Assembly: GCA_965178125.1 (NCBI GenBank)
Contig: OZ237760.1
Span: forward strand, 372,001 to 436,000
DNA: 64,000 bases
Direction of reading: 5' to 3'
Source: Bilabrum cf. latius
Lineage: Eukaryota > Bigyra: Bicosoecida > Bigyra > Bicosoecida
The position numbers and the translations under genes were made by a program. The notes below the pieces were generated by a model. That model was not told the DNA's origin. It did no database searches and saw only the letters and a program-made list of their open reading frames with translations. Each line of letters starts with the position of its first letter. The first letter of the stretch is position 1. Positions 43,401 through 55,665 of the stretch are shown here, in pieces.

Positions 43401-46400
43401 ATGCTCAGGCCACGCATCGCCGCGAGCGACATGCGAAACCTGCTGTATTCCCAGGACGGTAAGAACCCAGACGCCACCTCGTCCCCTCCGCCCATCGAGC
43501 CGATCAGTTCCAGCGCGCGGATGGTCGCGTGGCGAGCGTCCAGTCGCTCCAACTGCTCCTCTGAACCAGCCGCACTCGGGCCACTCGCCGGGGCGGCGCC
43601 TCCGGGCGGGTCACCACGCCCCGCAATCAGGCCGGCCCAGCGTGTCATGCGCATGTCACTTGCAACGCGGCGCGGCCCGCTGCTGGCCGGGACTGGAACC
43701 TGCGCGCAGTACAGGCACATGGTCTTCCAAAGGACGTGTGCCTCAAGGTACACCTGTGCCGGATCAGCCAAATCGATAAGATCGTCCCCTCGGATGGCCT
43801 GCCGCTCGCCTCCCGAAGCCACCTACTGCGGCGTCTGCTCCTTGGCTGCCTGCAGCGAGGTCAGCCTGGGATCATTCCTGTGCTGTGCCGTCGCGCTGGC
43901 TATCTCCAGTGGCAGAAACACCTGAACCAGCCATGTCCCAAACTTGGGCCTGGGCATGCCCTTCTCAGTCGCGCGTGCGCTCTCGGAGGCGTACTCCAGC
44001 AGCATTCGCAGCGTGAGCCGCAGGGCGTGCGATTGCAGCCCCTGCAGCGTGACACCCTTCCTCTCCCTACCCCTTTCTTGCTCTTTCCTAGCCGCGTCGC
44101 GAGCGCTCTGATCCGATGGTGCCCACACGACCTGCACGCCATGCGGGCCTGCTGCTGCTGCACTGCCGCCAGACCCTGGAACCCCCGCGCGTCTGGAGCG
44201 TCCCGGTGGTGATGAGGAGGAGGAGGCGCCCGCACCCGGTGTGCCCTCCTGGTCCAGCGGCATGCGCGGTGCCGCCACGCTGCGGGCTAGAGCCTCCACC
44301 AGCGGCCACATGGATCTCTCGTGCCTTCGGATCAGCGAGGACGCGCCCGGCAGCAGGATACTCTCCGTGGGTCCTCGGCTGTTAGCGGCCTCTTTGGCAT
44401 CCTACAGCCGTCTATCTGCCGCGGCGCTCCAACCGGACCGCGCAGCCTCGGCCTCTTCCTCCATTTCATCGGCAGCTTTCTTCCTGCCTTGCTCTATGCG
44501 CTTCTCCAGCCGCCGGATCTCCTTGGCTAAGTCCTTCCCCATAGGCGGCCAGCACAGCGCGGCGTGGGCACCCGGCCGCAGGCACACCGCCCTTTTTGTC
44601 GATGTGGTTGACCTGGTGATCTTTCGCATGAGCCTTTCCATTTCGCTCTCCTCCTGCACCCCACCCGCTGGATGCCCCGCCGCGTTGTGGTCGATCAACA
44701 CGTCGTGAAGGGCAGCGTGAGCCGGGGATCCAGACCTGGCTTGCCGCGCGATCATCACCGCAGCTGACAGAGGACAGGCGCTTGACCGCAGCAAGCGCTT
44801 CAATGCAATGCAGCGGGCCGTGTGATCGGCCGCCGCACGAACGTGCTTGAACCAGGAAGGCAGCTCCTGCGGCCGTTTGAGCTTCACAAGAGACACCAGG
44901 GACCCAGCAGTGCCGCCTTCGACGCCGCCGCTCGCTTCTGTGGAAAAGCTCTGAGGGCCTGGCCACCGGACTTCCACAGGCCGGCCCGCGCGGCCACTCC
45001 AGGTCACGGCGCGGTCGAAGTTCCACGCCGACTGGCGCACGCCCATCAACCGAAGCATGCGGTCCGGGGCGGGAGCGCTTGACCCCGCTCCTATACTAGC
45101 AGGGACGATTGCCGATGAATGCATTCCAGAGGCATCTCGGCCTTGTAGCGCAGCTCCCTGTCCACTATCCTCGAATCGATACCCCAGAGCGTCTGCGTCA
45201 GACGTCTACGTGCCCATATCGGCCGTGTCCACCCTCACGCGCAGATCAGCCAGGCTCAGCCGTCGCTTGCGACGATCCCGTCGGGCGGGAGATACGCGAG
45301 TCTGGGTGGGTTCAGGCCCCGCCGGCATTCCCATGGCTGTTCGAGCCCTTGCCGCGGCGGATCCGGGCGAAATCGACTGCGGCGATGCCTGCGCAGAGGT
45401 AGTGATGGAGCCTGCGCTCGGCTTGCCTCTGCTCCTGAAGCGATCCAGAGCAGAGGAGGGGGCTCCCTGCGACGGCGATCCTGCGTCTCGGACCCCCACC
45501 CCGCGCGTGCTGCTGATCCTACTGCCGCGCCCGGACGCGGCCACTCGGCCCGCCTCCCAGTCCTCCCCCCTCAGCTCATCAAGGAACCCACGCACCTCTG
45601 CAGCTAGCCTGAAAGCGCCGTCATCCGCGACGAGAAGCGCGTTCCTTGCGATGCGCTGCTCCTCCTCCGCCTTGTCCAGCAACAGGTACATGCCAGCTTC
45701 CACCGACGCCAGAGTTGGACGGACCACCACGTCGGCGCGGGGTGGCGGGTACTTTCTCCGGAGGGTGGCGGACTGGGTGGGTACCGTGTGTCCTGCTGCC
45801 TGCGGCCCGCCCGTGTTCAGCCTCTTCAGTGAGTGTCTGCGCCGCATGGAGGTACCGACGCTTCCGCTGCCACGCCTTGCGTGCGATGATGTGGCTGCCT
45901 ACTGCACCTCTTCGTCGTCCTCGTCCAGTGTGACCTGCCAGGGGTCGGACAGCAGCCGTGGCACGCGGTACGGCCCATTGTCGAGCTCACTGTCGCCTCC
46001 TTCGGCCTTTGGACCTTTCTCCTGCCCCTCTCTGAGGCCACTGCCTGCCTGACCGTCACTCTCTCCAGCACCAGCACCAGCCCCAGCCCCAGCCCCAGCC
46101 CCAGCGCTCCTGGTCCCACCGGCGCGCCCCAGCGCCACGTCCAGAAGGGATGCCTCCCCTGGTGACACGATGGCCACCGTGGCACCAGACCCAGAGGGTC
46201 CCCGCATGACCTGCCGCTCGTACCCCCCGGGGACCTGTCCCGTCCCCCCGATGCCGCCCACGGACCCCTCAGACACGCCCGACCCAGCGCCCCCAACGAG
46301 CAGCCTGCCGTGCATCCGGTCCAGTCGAGACTCGAGGGCCCCTGGCTGCCGCCCGGATTTGGCGCGCAGAACGGCTCTTCGAGCTGCCCTATCTTCATCT

Positions 46401-47269
46401 TCACCTTCATGCACGGCCTTGACCGCGGCCTTGGAGGCAACTCCAAGCTCTGCATCCCTGTGCACGCCTGACCGAGAGAGCCCGGCAAGGAGGTCTTCGG
46501 GCGATACCACAGCCTTTCGAAGACTTTCCTGTTCTTCGCCCGCCAGTTTGAGCTGTTCTGCTAGCGCTGCAGTGTCTCCCTGCGCCTTGACCCACTGCTC
46601 CATCGCCCTGTCCCTGTCTGCCTCAGCCTCCAGCCGAGCACGGTTCGCTTCGGCGGCCCGTTGCAGCGCGAAAGTCACCGCGCCTCGCTGCTTTCTCCTT
46701 ACATCGGCGGAAGTACTCACCAAAGCACCAAGTCGGCCATGATCCTTTGATATGGCGCCCCAAGTCATCCTCAGAGTGCGAGCAAGACGGGGATTCACGA
46801 CCTCGACGCGTTCGACCAGCTGCTGCATCACTTCGGCGTGTACATCGTGAGCATTTTCGAGGGCCTTATGCAGCTATTCAGAATCATCTTGATCCTAAGG
46901 AAGCGCAGCAGCCCCGTCGTTGCCTGTGATGGCTAGTTTGACTGCGTTGCTAGCTTCTTTCGCCCAATCCGTCTCTCTCTGCGACTGCAGTCTTCGCTTG
47001 GACTCTGATGCATCACTGTCTCTGTCTTGCTGGGCAGCCCTATGCACGGTATTAAATTTGGACATGCCAGCGTGCCCAGTCTTTACGCGCGGGCTTCGGA
47101 AAGCAAGCTTAAGTAGCTGCTCGTCCGTTGGAGTGGACTGACCCGAGCTGTGTTGCGGTCTGTTGCTCTTTCCTAAGACTAGCGAAGTCATGGTGTCTGC
47201 CTCATCAATCTTGTACTTGGATGCGCCATGCATTCTCTGCATGTCATGCGACAGGCGAGAGAAAGACAT
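40469..47269 (-). CDS. Giant 2266-residue protein of unknown function
   Basis: One frame of 2266 codons from ATG 47269 to TGA 40471-40469, with nine or more TAGs (46897, 45901, 45208, 44404, 43825, 42886, 42559, 41098 among them) all in the same frame. Upstream of 47269 the frame is closed by TAA. Composition is Ala/Ser/Gly/Arg-rich with helical islands: a coiled-coil stretch near 46500-46700 (ALQRAAEANRARLEAEADRD), GKDLAKEIRRLEKRIEQGRK, RPKFGTWLVQVFLPLEIAS and AQVYLEAHVLWKTMCLY, HPAVAQMRAMWAQRWQAMEQ. No membrane segment or signal peptide is evident. I recognise no domain. It may be a cytoskeletal or flagellar scaffold (inference from composition and size). An alternative is two or more genes, but no TAA/TGA or obvious promoter splits it. 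Confidence 0.55.
46078..46110 (-). repeat. Short Gly-Ala hexanucleotide repeat
   Basis: CCAGCC/CCAGCA hexamers on the plus strand encode an alternating Ala-Gly run on the minus strand inside the giant protein, like the Gly-Ala run in the coiled-coil protein at 33.6 kb. Confidence 0.7.
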
Positions 47270-47499
47270 GGTTCTGCGATCAGCGTCAACTCGAGAGATT
47301 TCGGGCAATTCGGCTCCGAGCTGCCAGTGAGGAGTCGTGCGTCGCTCACTTGCATCTCTGAGGATCCACGGTCGCACGCTACGTGACTGTTAGTTTGAAT
47401 GCCCCTGTAGCTAAAGTAACTTCATTAAGTACGGTTTAGTTATCTAGGTGCTTTACATTGGGGATCACAGTTGTGTGCCTAGCACCGCTAGGATCTCTC

Positions 47500-50400
47500 T
47501 CACTCCTTAATGCGGTGCAGCTGCAGCTTCAGGCCGAACAGCCGAGTCAGCTGCTAGCTGAGCGCGCTTAGAATCACCAGCCGCACCGCGTTGTACGCCG
47601 ACGAATCCAGCCCAATCCCACCATCCTTCGCGGGCTTGTCCATGTCCTTCAGGAGCGATGTCGCCAGCTTGAGCACCGCATTCGCCGACGCGAGCTCCTC
47701 CTTCTTCTCGGGCCTGCGCAGCATGCGAAGGTACAGGTTAATCTGCTCTATCTGAAGCTGCGCCGTGGCTTGGTTCTTGCTGGCCACAGACTTGCCTATC
47801 CCCATGAACCGCAATGAGAAATAAAACGACACGACGGCCCAGAGAAGCATGATCAGCTGCGCGGGGCCGAGGCTCTCTCCCTCAGCGCCAGCACCAACAG
47901 AGACCGAGGAGCTGCCTGAGGAGGCACCCTGCATGTCGGCCACAAGCATGGCAACCACGAGCACCATCGTCAGCACGAAGAGGGTCTGCGCCACGAGATC
48001 CACGTCCCGCCGGGTGCCCCGCTTCCTCAAGAGGCCCCTGAGGTTGAGCCACATGAGGACGTGGGGCATCTTGTGCAGCCGGAAGTGCGGAACGCCTTCC
48101 TGCTTTGCCCTGCGGAATGACGTCAGGGAAGCGAAGCTCTCGGCGGTCAGCAGCCTGATCTGATACGCGCTCTCCACCTGTAGGAGCAGCACCATCACCG
48201 CAGAGTTCACGATGAGAGTGGCCAGAGTCCCGCTGGTGATGCACAGGGCGAGCCAGGGCTCCGCCCAGGCGAACTCCCACGCAGAAAGCGCGGCGCACCA
48301 GAGACTACCAGTGGCGAGGAAGAACAGCCGACTGGCCATCATGATCTCCAAGCCGTCAAGACCCGCGGGCTGCCTCCCCTGGCCCCCCAGCCCCTGGTGA
48401 TGTGCCCCTGCTCCACCGGCGTGGGTCGCGCTGTTCAAACTGCTAGAGGTGGAGGCGTTGGGTACGGGGCTGCCTGCCCGTGGGGAGGGCGTGGCGACGA
48501 TCCACTGAGGCGCCCGTTCCGCGATGCTCATTCCGTATGAGCTGGCGACCGCGTTCCTGGGGCACGCATGGGCGTACATGGTGGCGAGAGGCACGCAGGC
48601 GATTCCGACCACCACAAACAGGAACGTGGAGACGCTCCAGAGCGACGACGTCTGCGCCCGCTGCTTTTTGAGGACTCGCTTGTTGACGGCGCGGGCAGCC
48701 TGGGCTAGGCTGAACCTCCGCTTGACTCTCATCCCGTGCGATCGGCTCCACACCGACATGAAGATCGTGTCGCTCGAAGAGAAGTGCCGCGCCTCGGCGG
48801 CCGTCACGGCCATGCTGTTGGCTCGGATCCCACCGCCGTGGCTTGGCGTGGCGCGCAGCGACTCCCTGGCTCCAGCAGCATGAACACCGGGAGTCAGTGC
48901 AAGTGCCCTGTTGGAGCAATTCCTCTGCAACTGCGACTGGTTGTGGTGGTGCTCTCCCTGCATGGCAGACCGTGCCAGAGCCGCCATTCGCACCTCTTCC
49001 TGTGCCCTGAGTGGGAGCTCCGCCTCGAGCGGGTCCTTGAGCCCGTCCTTTATGGGGCCCCCTATGGGGTTGTTGAGCTTGAAGGGGGCCTTCGCAGACC
49101 CCGCGCCCGCGCCCGACGACTCTCGCCTGCTAGTATGGCCCAGCGTCGGGGGCAGCTTGAGGATGCCTTTGGAGGGCTCATCTGCAGAGTCACTTGTCCT
49201 GCTTTGAGCCTTCACTGCCCTGCCTCGACTAGGCGCCCGTCTAGCCCGCCGGCTTTGAGGCGGCTCGGCGGTGTCCTCTGCGGCATCCCCGTGATTGTGG
49301 GACCGACTGGAAGCGGCTGCACTCTTGGCCCCATCACCGACGTCGACGTCACGGAACCTCGTCGATCGACGGAGGGATCGCCTAGTGCCACGACGCTATG
49401 GGCTTGTCCCCTGAGATCTAGAATCAGCGCCGGTACCGCCAGCGTCACCACCAGCTCCCGATTGGCTCTCGTGACTCCTACTGCTGGCTTGGCGCCGAGT
49501 CCTTGCCATGCTGGCCCGGCCCTGCCTTGGTCTGCTTCCCGCCCTCCCTGTGTCAGACCTGCGCACGTCTCCCTCTGGTGGGTGCTCCCTCTGGTGCTGT
49601 GCGTGTCCCGCTGACCGCCGCCTGACCGACGCAGCAACAGGGGAGAGTTCCGCGGAGATATCCTCGGGATACTTCCCGGACATTTCCTCACCACGCTCTC
49701 CCAGAACGCCCTCCACCCCCAGCGACCGTCGCTTGGCCCGTTCTCTCGCCTCGATGATCGCGGCAGCCTCTCTCTCGAGCCTCTCGGCCACTGCCACTTC
49801 CTCCTCCTCGTCGTCATCGTCGTCGAATGCAATGGCGCTGTCCTCGTCCACGTCTGCGAGGGCCTCGCTGCTGCCGGCTTCCGTTGTATCATCGTCATCA
49901 TCGCCAATACCACTGAACGCTGAAGCCCTGGTAGTGGGCAAGCCGATCACGCCGGTGTCCTCCAAGCTCAGGTCGACCTCTCCCTCGCCGCCCTGACTGC
50001 CCCCTCCAGCGCCCCCGCGCCCGTCACCGCCAGGCCCCATCTCGCCGGATTCGGAGCCAGTATCACTGTCCCCAACATCTGAAGAGGGTCCCTCGCTGGT
50101 GACCGCCCGCGAGCCCGCACCTGCCCCCCCCTCGATTTCCTCCTCCTCGCCCAGCTCCTCCTCCCCGTCTGCGTCCAGGTCGGACGCAGTGCTCGCCCTC
50201 GCCCCGCGGCCACCGCCCAGCATAGATCGACCGCCGCTCATTTCGCCGGATTCGGATCGGTGCTGCTGCGCCACGATCTTTGCAATGGCCTCTCTCTGCT
50301 GGGCGGCCATGCTACCAATCATGCTCGCCCGAGCACCTGCCTGGCCGGCCGTCTGTACGAGGAGGCGCTGGCTCTCCATGCTGCTCTGCCGAAGCAGCTC

Positions 50401-51226
50401 ACCGTCCGGGAAAATGCTCTCGTTGTCTGAATCAGAGTCCAGCAACTCGTCCATTGCGGCGGGCTGAAACGCGCCGGCGGGCTGCTCTGCGAGGTCAGAG
50501 GCGGGCACTCGCGACTCGAGCAGCGGCCGCAGCGCTCCTCCCGCATCTTTCCTCGCCGCGCGTCGAATGTGCACGAGCCGCAGCCTAGTCTTCCCGTGCT
50601 TCGTGTGGAAGTAATACCTTGGGGCGTTTCCTCTCGACCACAGCGTCGCTAGTAGCAGTAGACCCACCCATGGAGCCATGACAACAACCACCGGCAGCTC
50701 CTGGGCCTCGTCCGGCTGCGCTGCCAGGAACTGGCTGAGAAATGACAGCGTCACGCCAAAATGAACCGAGATGATAATGGTTGCGGCAATGTGGGCTGGC
50801 ACAGATCCTATTTCACGCGCCCAAAACCGGACATAGAGGGGGAAAAGGAGACACCGAATGCATAGTGCGGTTTGAACGGTCTCTGAGCCTTCCACTGTCG
50901 GCTGGAACGAACTTCCGGACAGGTCATCCAGATCAACAGGCCTGCGGAATAATTGGGAAGAGGAAGTCTAGTCATTTTTGAATTCGGGCCTGCGTAAGTA
51001 TGCCGATATGGGCTACCGCTGCTTCGCACCTTGGAGCAGTATAGAGGCGCGCTCCATCGAAGCGTGCATGCCTCATATCTACAGGACCAAAATCCGGTGA
51101 CATCATAGGGTCGCCCATTGTAGAACGTCCTTTAAGGATGCGCCTTTGAAGGCCCCCTGGTCGGAGTAGCGTGCGAAGATCGACCAACGAATACAATTTA
51201 GATATATTTGCGCATACTGTCTCCAT
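47500..51226 (-). CDS. PHTF1: PHTF-family membrane protein
   Basis: Exons 51226-51030 and 50941-47500 (intron GTGCGA/CCGCAG) give 1212 residues ending at TGA. The C-terminal half is collinear with animal PHTF1/2: SFASLTSFRRAKQEGVPHFR, LHKMPHVLMWLNLRGLLRKR, GTRRDVDLVAQTLFVLT, then QLQIEQINLYLRML, RRPEKKEELASANAVLKLAT and YNAVRLVILSALS. PHTF proteins are ER multispan proteins, first misnamed as homeodomain factors; function is poorly known. The N-terminal PHTF module also shows (ALCIRCLLFPLYVRFWA plus two helices). Between them is a long acidic, Ser-rich linker. TAGs at 49398-49396 and 47556-47554 join the pieces; the second falls in the final conserved SALSxxxxxLFGL segment. An AT-rich element at 51263-51280 lies 37-54 bp upstream of the ATG. 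Confidence 0.85.
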
Positions 51227-51262
51227 GATTGGCCCGGTTGTTGCTTTGGCGCTGCTCCGGCC

Positions 51263-51280
51263 TTTAAATATATCTATAAA
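51263..51280 (-). promoter_or_regulatory. AT-rich TATA-like element
   Basis: An 18-bp A/T block (with TATATTTAAA on the minus strand) lies 37-54 bp upstream of the PHTF ATG, in the gap shared with the divergent GH78 gene. It could serve either gene. Confidence 0.4.
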
Positions 51281-51437
51281 CCATCTCGATCCCGTCCATT
51301 TCATCTCTGGATCGTAGACTGACGGCGCGCGAGGCTTGCGTGTTGCGTATGGCTTCGGCAGTGCAAGTGCACACGTACAGCCCTGTGGGGCGCAAGTGAA
51401 ATTGCGTCATGGTGATTCTGTGATTACATGCGAGGCT

Positions 51438-54400
51438 ATGACTGCCTCGTATTGGGCAGACGTCGATTGTGGAGCGAATGAGTTCCCGGGCTCCGCGCTG
51501 GAAGTGCAACTGCGAGCTCTCGTCGTGCATCGCGCTGCTGGAAAGGCCAGCCGGGCTGATCTGAACAAACTGTGCTCAATTTCAGAAGGAGCAGTTTGGA
51601 CTGGGTGGTCTTCTCCGTACTCCGTCGTCCTGGCAGCCCCGGCTGCACGCGAGGAGGCAAGCGTTGCTTGGATTGCCGGAACCTCCCAGCAAGGAAACAC
51701 GGACCACACAGCTGGCGGCTTGCTGCGTATTCCCATTCATCTCCCTAGCCTTCTGCAGCATGCCAAGCACGCGGCAATTCAGGCAGCCAGCCTCCGCAAC
51801 TGGTCCGCGGGTGCAGCAGCGACGACCGCCGCGCCAGCTTCAGCCGTCCTGCGGGTCACCACCCCAGCCTACGCAGAGATCCACCTCGGAATGCCCTCAC
51901 TGCTATCACCAAATGAAAGGGTTCATCACTCTGGCACCAGTACGTGTTAGCAAGCCATGGACAGGGGCAGCTCCAAGCTCGGTCTGCAGTCCGCCCTGTG
52001 GAGCCCTTCGCAGTTCGAGATATCCGTGTATCAGAAAGCATTCGACCTCTCTCCATGCGTGATGAGTGCGCGTACCGAGATGAGCGGCGGTTCCGTTGGC
52101 CTGAATGCGTCTTCGAATGTCACTGCTGTGGTTGGCGTGGCTATGGGACGCGGCTACTGGTCACACTTTGAATACGGCGAGCCGCGAGTGGCTGTTTCCA
52201 TGAGCGTGGGTGTCAACCTCGTTGCCCAGAGGGCGTCAAAACCAGGGGACAGGGATGCAGGTCAGGTCAATGGCAGCTTGGGTGACGCCCAGTCAGCAGT
52301 CGCGACCGTTAGCTTTGACCTCGGGGCGCTCGGCCTCGCCGGCACTTCCGGTGGATCGGCCGTGGTATCGCTGCACTCCATAGACAGCGATGGGAGATTG
52401 ACAACCGACCCCCGTGCGCCGCACAATCCCGTCCTAGTTGACTTGCCGTCGCCGTCGCCCGAGTGGCCCGCCATCGTAGCCAGCCACGACATGACAGACC
52501 AAGGCCAGGACCAGGACACGAGGAGTAATGGCATGCAGTTTCACGCCGGTTGGATCACTTCCAACGACATGTACTGGGGAGAAGAGGCGGACGGGCGGCT
52601 GCTCGTGTCCAAGGGAATCGCGAATTGGACCAGTCCCGAGTACTTGCCCAGCCCAGCAGACGGGTGGCAGCCGGCACGCGAGGCGCAGGACGGGGCGGGC
52701 GGGCCGCCTGGTGCTCCAATGCCTCTGGACATGCCTTCGATCGCCTCAGGCGTTGACGGTACCGTCGAGCCCATCGCGAACTGGAGTGCCCAATCACCGG
52801 ATGGCTAGCGCTCATCGACAGTTTTCGATTTCGGAGCGAACCTGGGCGGGTGGACGAGGCTGGTGGTATCTGGGCCAGCAGGGGCGTGGGTGCGCGTGGG
52901 TCATGCAGAGCGAGTGCACGGAGGCGGTTTCCGGTCTGATGATGCCAGGGGGTCGTCGTCATCTACTGCTGCGGCTCGGGGTGGTCTTGCAAATCAGTAC
53001 GATTGCTTCAGACCGTACTCCAGGGTGTGCGTGAACCAGACCAACACCTACACCCTAGCAGGAACTGCTGTGTGTGCCGCCGGGGACCCGCTGGCCTGCG
53101 ATGAGGCGTCGGTCTACCCATTCCCCGTTGAAATTTACGAGCCTCGATTCGCCTTTGCGGGGTTCCAGTTTGCTCAGGTGGAGCTCGGGGGCGGGGCACG
53201 GCTACATGCCATCCACGGAATCCGAGTCCGCACCCAGATGCATCACGCCGTGCTGCCGCACACGTCAGACCCCAACTCGCAGGCAATCATCGACATGGTA
53301 GTGCGCACGTATGACGCCAATATGGTCGGGCTGCAGCTGAGCTGTCCGCAGCGCGAAAAGTTCGGCTGGACTGCGTGAGACGAGGAAATGATGTGTCGTG
53401 AAGCTTCCGATTGCCACCGTGTCTGCGCCGTAGTCGTTGAGCTCCAACCGCTTTGGCTTAATTCATTTGGTGCCACGTTGCTCCCGCTGAGTTGGCTTTG
53501 CTCTTTACTCGCGTGCCTCGCAGAGAGTGAGTTGACCGTCCCGAGCCCTCCGAGCATGCCACAGTGTGCAGCATCGCGATCGGATCAAGATGGCCAGTTT
53601 CAGTTGCTCTTGCTGCCGCTCGTCAAGCTACTTCCTACACGATCTCTTGCCTTTCCCCTCCTAGTTCGCAGCACCTTCCTGGTGATGCCATCCGTGATGC
53701 AGGTGTACGGCGACTCCTCTGTCCCTTTCTTCCAGAACTACTACAAGAGGATCCTCGACACGCGCACCATGGCCAAGAGAGGCATCGTGCCTGTGGGCAC
53801 GCAGTACGAATCGAGCACGATCACGCCGGTTGTTCACGGCAGCATCGCCAACGGATCAATCCCGGAGACCATACCACACATCCAGTTCCAGATCGATCCT
53901 TCCCCCAAGTGGCCCTCTCACAACGGCAGCTGGCCCGGCGACCCCGGCGGCTGGACTCCCGTGTTGCCCATCACTGCCAGGCACGTCGTGAGGCAGGACC
54001 CGGTTCTGGGACCCAAACTGGTTTGCGAGCCAGATTCGATCCAGGCTATCCTAGGCTACCTGGACTTTATCTACGTCACGTACGTCAACAGGACGGCTGG
54101 AGTCAGCATCGCAGCGAACCGAGGGGACTGGTCGTCACCCGTGCACCCAGGCATCACCAAAGCATTCACGGGGCCGGTCATCGGTGCCACGTACTACGTC
54201 CGCTCTCTCCGCAGCGGGGCAGTAGTGGCCGAGGCATGCGGCATGAATACCCTCGCCGAGCAGTTGCGTCGCAACGCGAGCGCAGCCAGGGCGGGCATGG
54301 ACGAGCTTACCTTCAACCAGAGCAGGCAGGCGTACTGGAACTACCCGGAGTACGACCAAACCAACAACGCGCTGCCCCTGTGGCTAGACTTCATTGACCC

Positions 54401-55463
54401 GGACAGGCCATCGGCGCGAGAGAAAGGTGCCAGCCCATCCCACCACGCTCGCGAGCTGGTGACACCGACAGATGGGGCCCACGCCAGTGCGGCCGCCGCG
54501 GCACTCCGCTAGGCAATCGGTGAGGCAGGGGAGCACCTGAGCACTGGCCTCTTTGGCTCTGCTGCCCTCTTGCCTGTTGTAGGGAGTGTGCTGGGAAACA
54601 CGTCCCTGGCTCACACCATGCTGACGTAGGAGTCGAAGCCGTCGTGGTACGCGTTCCTGGCAGCTGACCCGGGGTCTACCCTATGGGAGACGTGGGACGG
54701 TGCGGGCAACGGCACTGGCCCCACCCTGACCAACAGCCTCAACCACCCGATGTTCGGCGTGGTGCTCGATTACCTCCTGCCCCAGTATGCGGGTGCAGTG
54801 CACGACAGAGACCCTGTATCCGGAGCACCTAGGATACTGCTGCGCCCGCGCCGAGGCATGAAGGCCTTGGCTGCTGCAAGGGGGACCCGGGAGGATAAAG
54901 CAAGCATCGGGCGTGAAGTGGGCAGCGCTTCGTCCAGCTCACACGCAGCCAAGGGCGCGCTACGGTGCTCCAGTGCAGCCTGCAGGGCGTGCTCAAGGGT
55001 GACGAGTGCGCTGCCCGCCGCGGACCGTGGCTCAGTTGAGTGTTTCGGCTCCGAGTTCCTCCACGAGGGCGGGCACACATCAACGGCGGTAGTCGTGGCT
55101 CTTGTAGAGGAGGAAACAGGGGAAGAATAGACGAGGGGGCCTGGTACCGATGCCGTGCCGCTCGGCCTTGACTGCCAACTCATGGAAGGTCCCAGTAGTG
55201 AGGAAGAGGGCGGTGTTTCACAATCGCCTCCGTGGAGCCTCCGTGTTGTGCGTGGCAGCAGTGCGCACCATCAGGCGGGTAGTGGGGGGGGTCCCTCTGA
55301 TGTGGTTGCGTGTGCGTTCGTCACCACGCCGGCTGGCGTACAAGTTGAAGTTGATGATCGCACGCTTGGCCAAGGAAGAGAGCTGCAGTCTGTGGGTGCC
55401 GAGTGGGGCACATACAGTGGCGTGCTTCGTTTTGGCGAGCAGACGGCGTCTATTTCTGAATGA
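51438..55463 (+). CDS. GH78 alpha-L-rhamnosidase-like enzyme
   Basis: Exons 51438-53374 and 53672-55463 (intron GTGAGA/TCGCAG, 297 bp) give 1242 residues ending at TGA. GH78 enzymes release L-rhamnose from glycosides and polysaccharides. Diagnostic parts are VFDFGANLGGWTRLVVSGPA and VRVGHAE (beta-sandwich before the barrel), EPRFAFAGFQFAQVEL, SCPQREKFGWT (start of the alpha/alpha barrel) and, near the end, GEHLSTGLFGSAALLPV, SWYAFLA, LWETWDG and NSLNHPMFGVV. TAGs at 51948, 52806, 54510, 54627 and 55128 are in frame; 54627 is the Gln of the LLTQ....PSW block. The typical catalytic GDxxE region near the intron is poorly kept here (ATFLVMPSVMQVYGD), so activity is uncertain. The start is uncertain: the frame is open upstream of 51438 without an ATG, and no signal peptide is visible. 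Confidence 0.8.
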
Positions 55464-55665
55464 ACTTCGGGAAATTATTCTGTTTTGCCAGGTTTGCCAG
55501 CCTGGTTGGTACAGAAATACAGAAATACATTGTTGGGTAAGATTCCGTAAGCACCCAGATGCACCGTCGCCCCCGAAGGGGTTTGGGTGATCACCTAGAT
55601 CCAGAGGAGCCCTAAAACAAGGACTACAAGACCCTCGACCCTTTCAGGCCAAAGGCCCCCCGTTC

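Noticed and set aside
50808-51029. A minus-strand frame starting MTRLPLPNYSAG
   Set aside because: It reads through the PHTF intron and continues out of frame; the spliced PHTF model explains the region.
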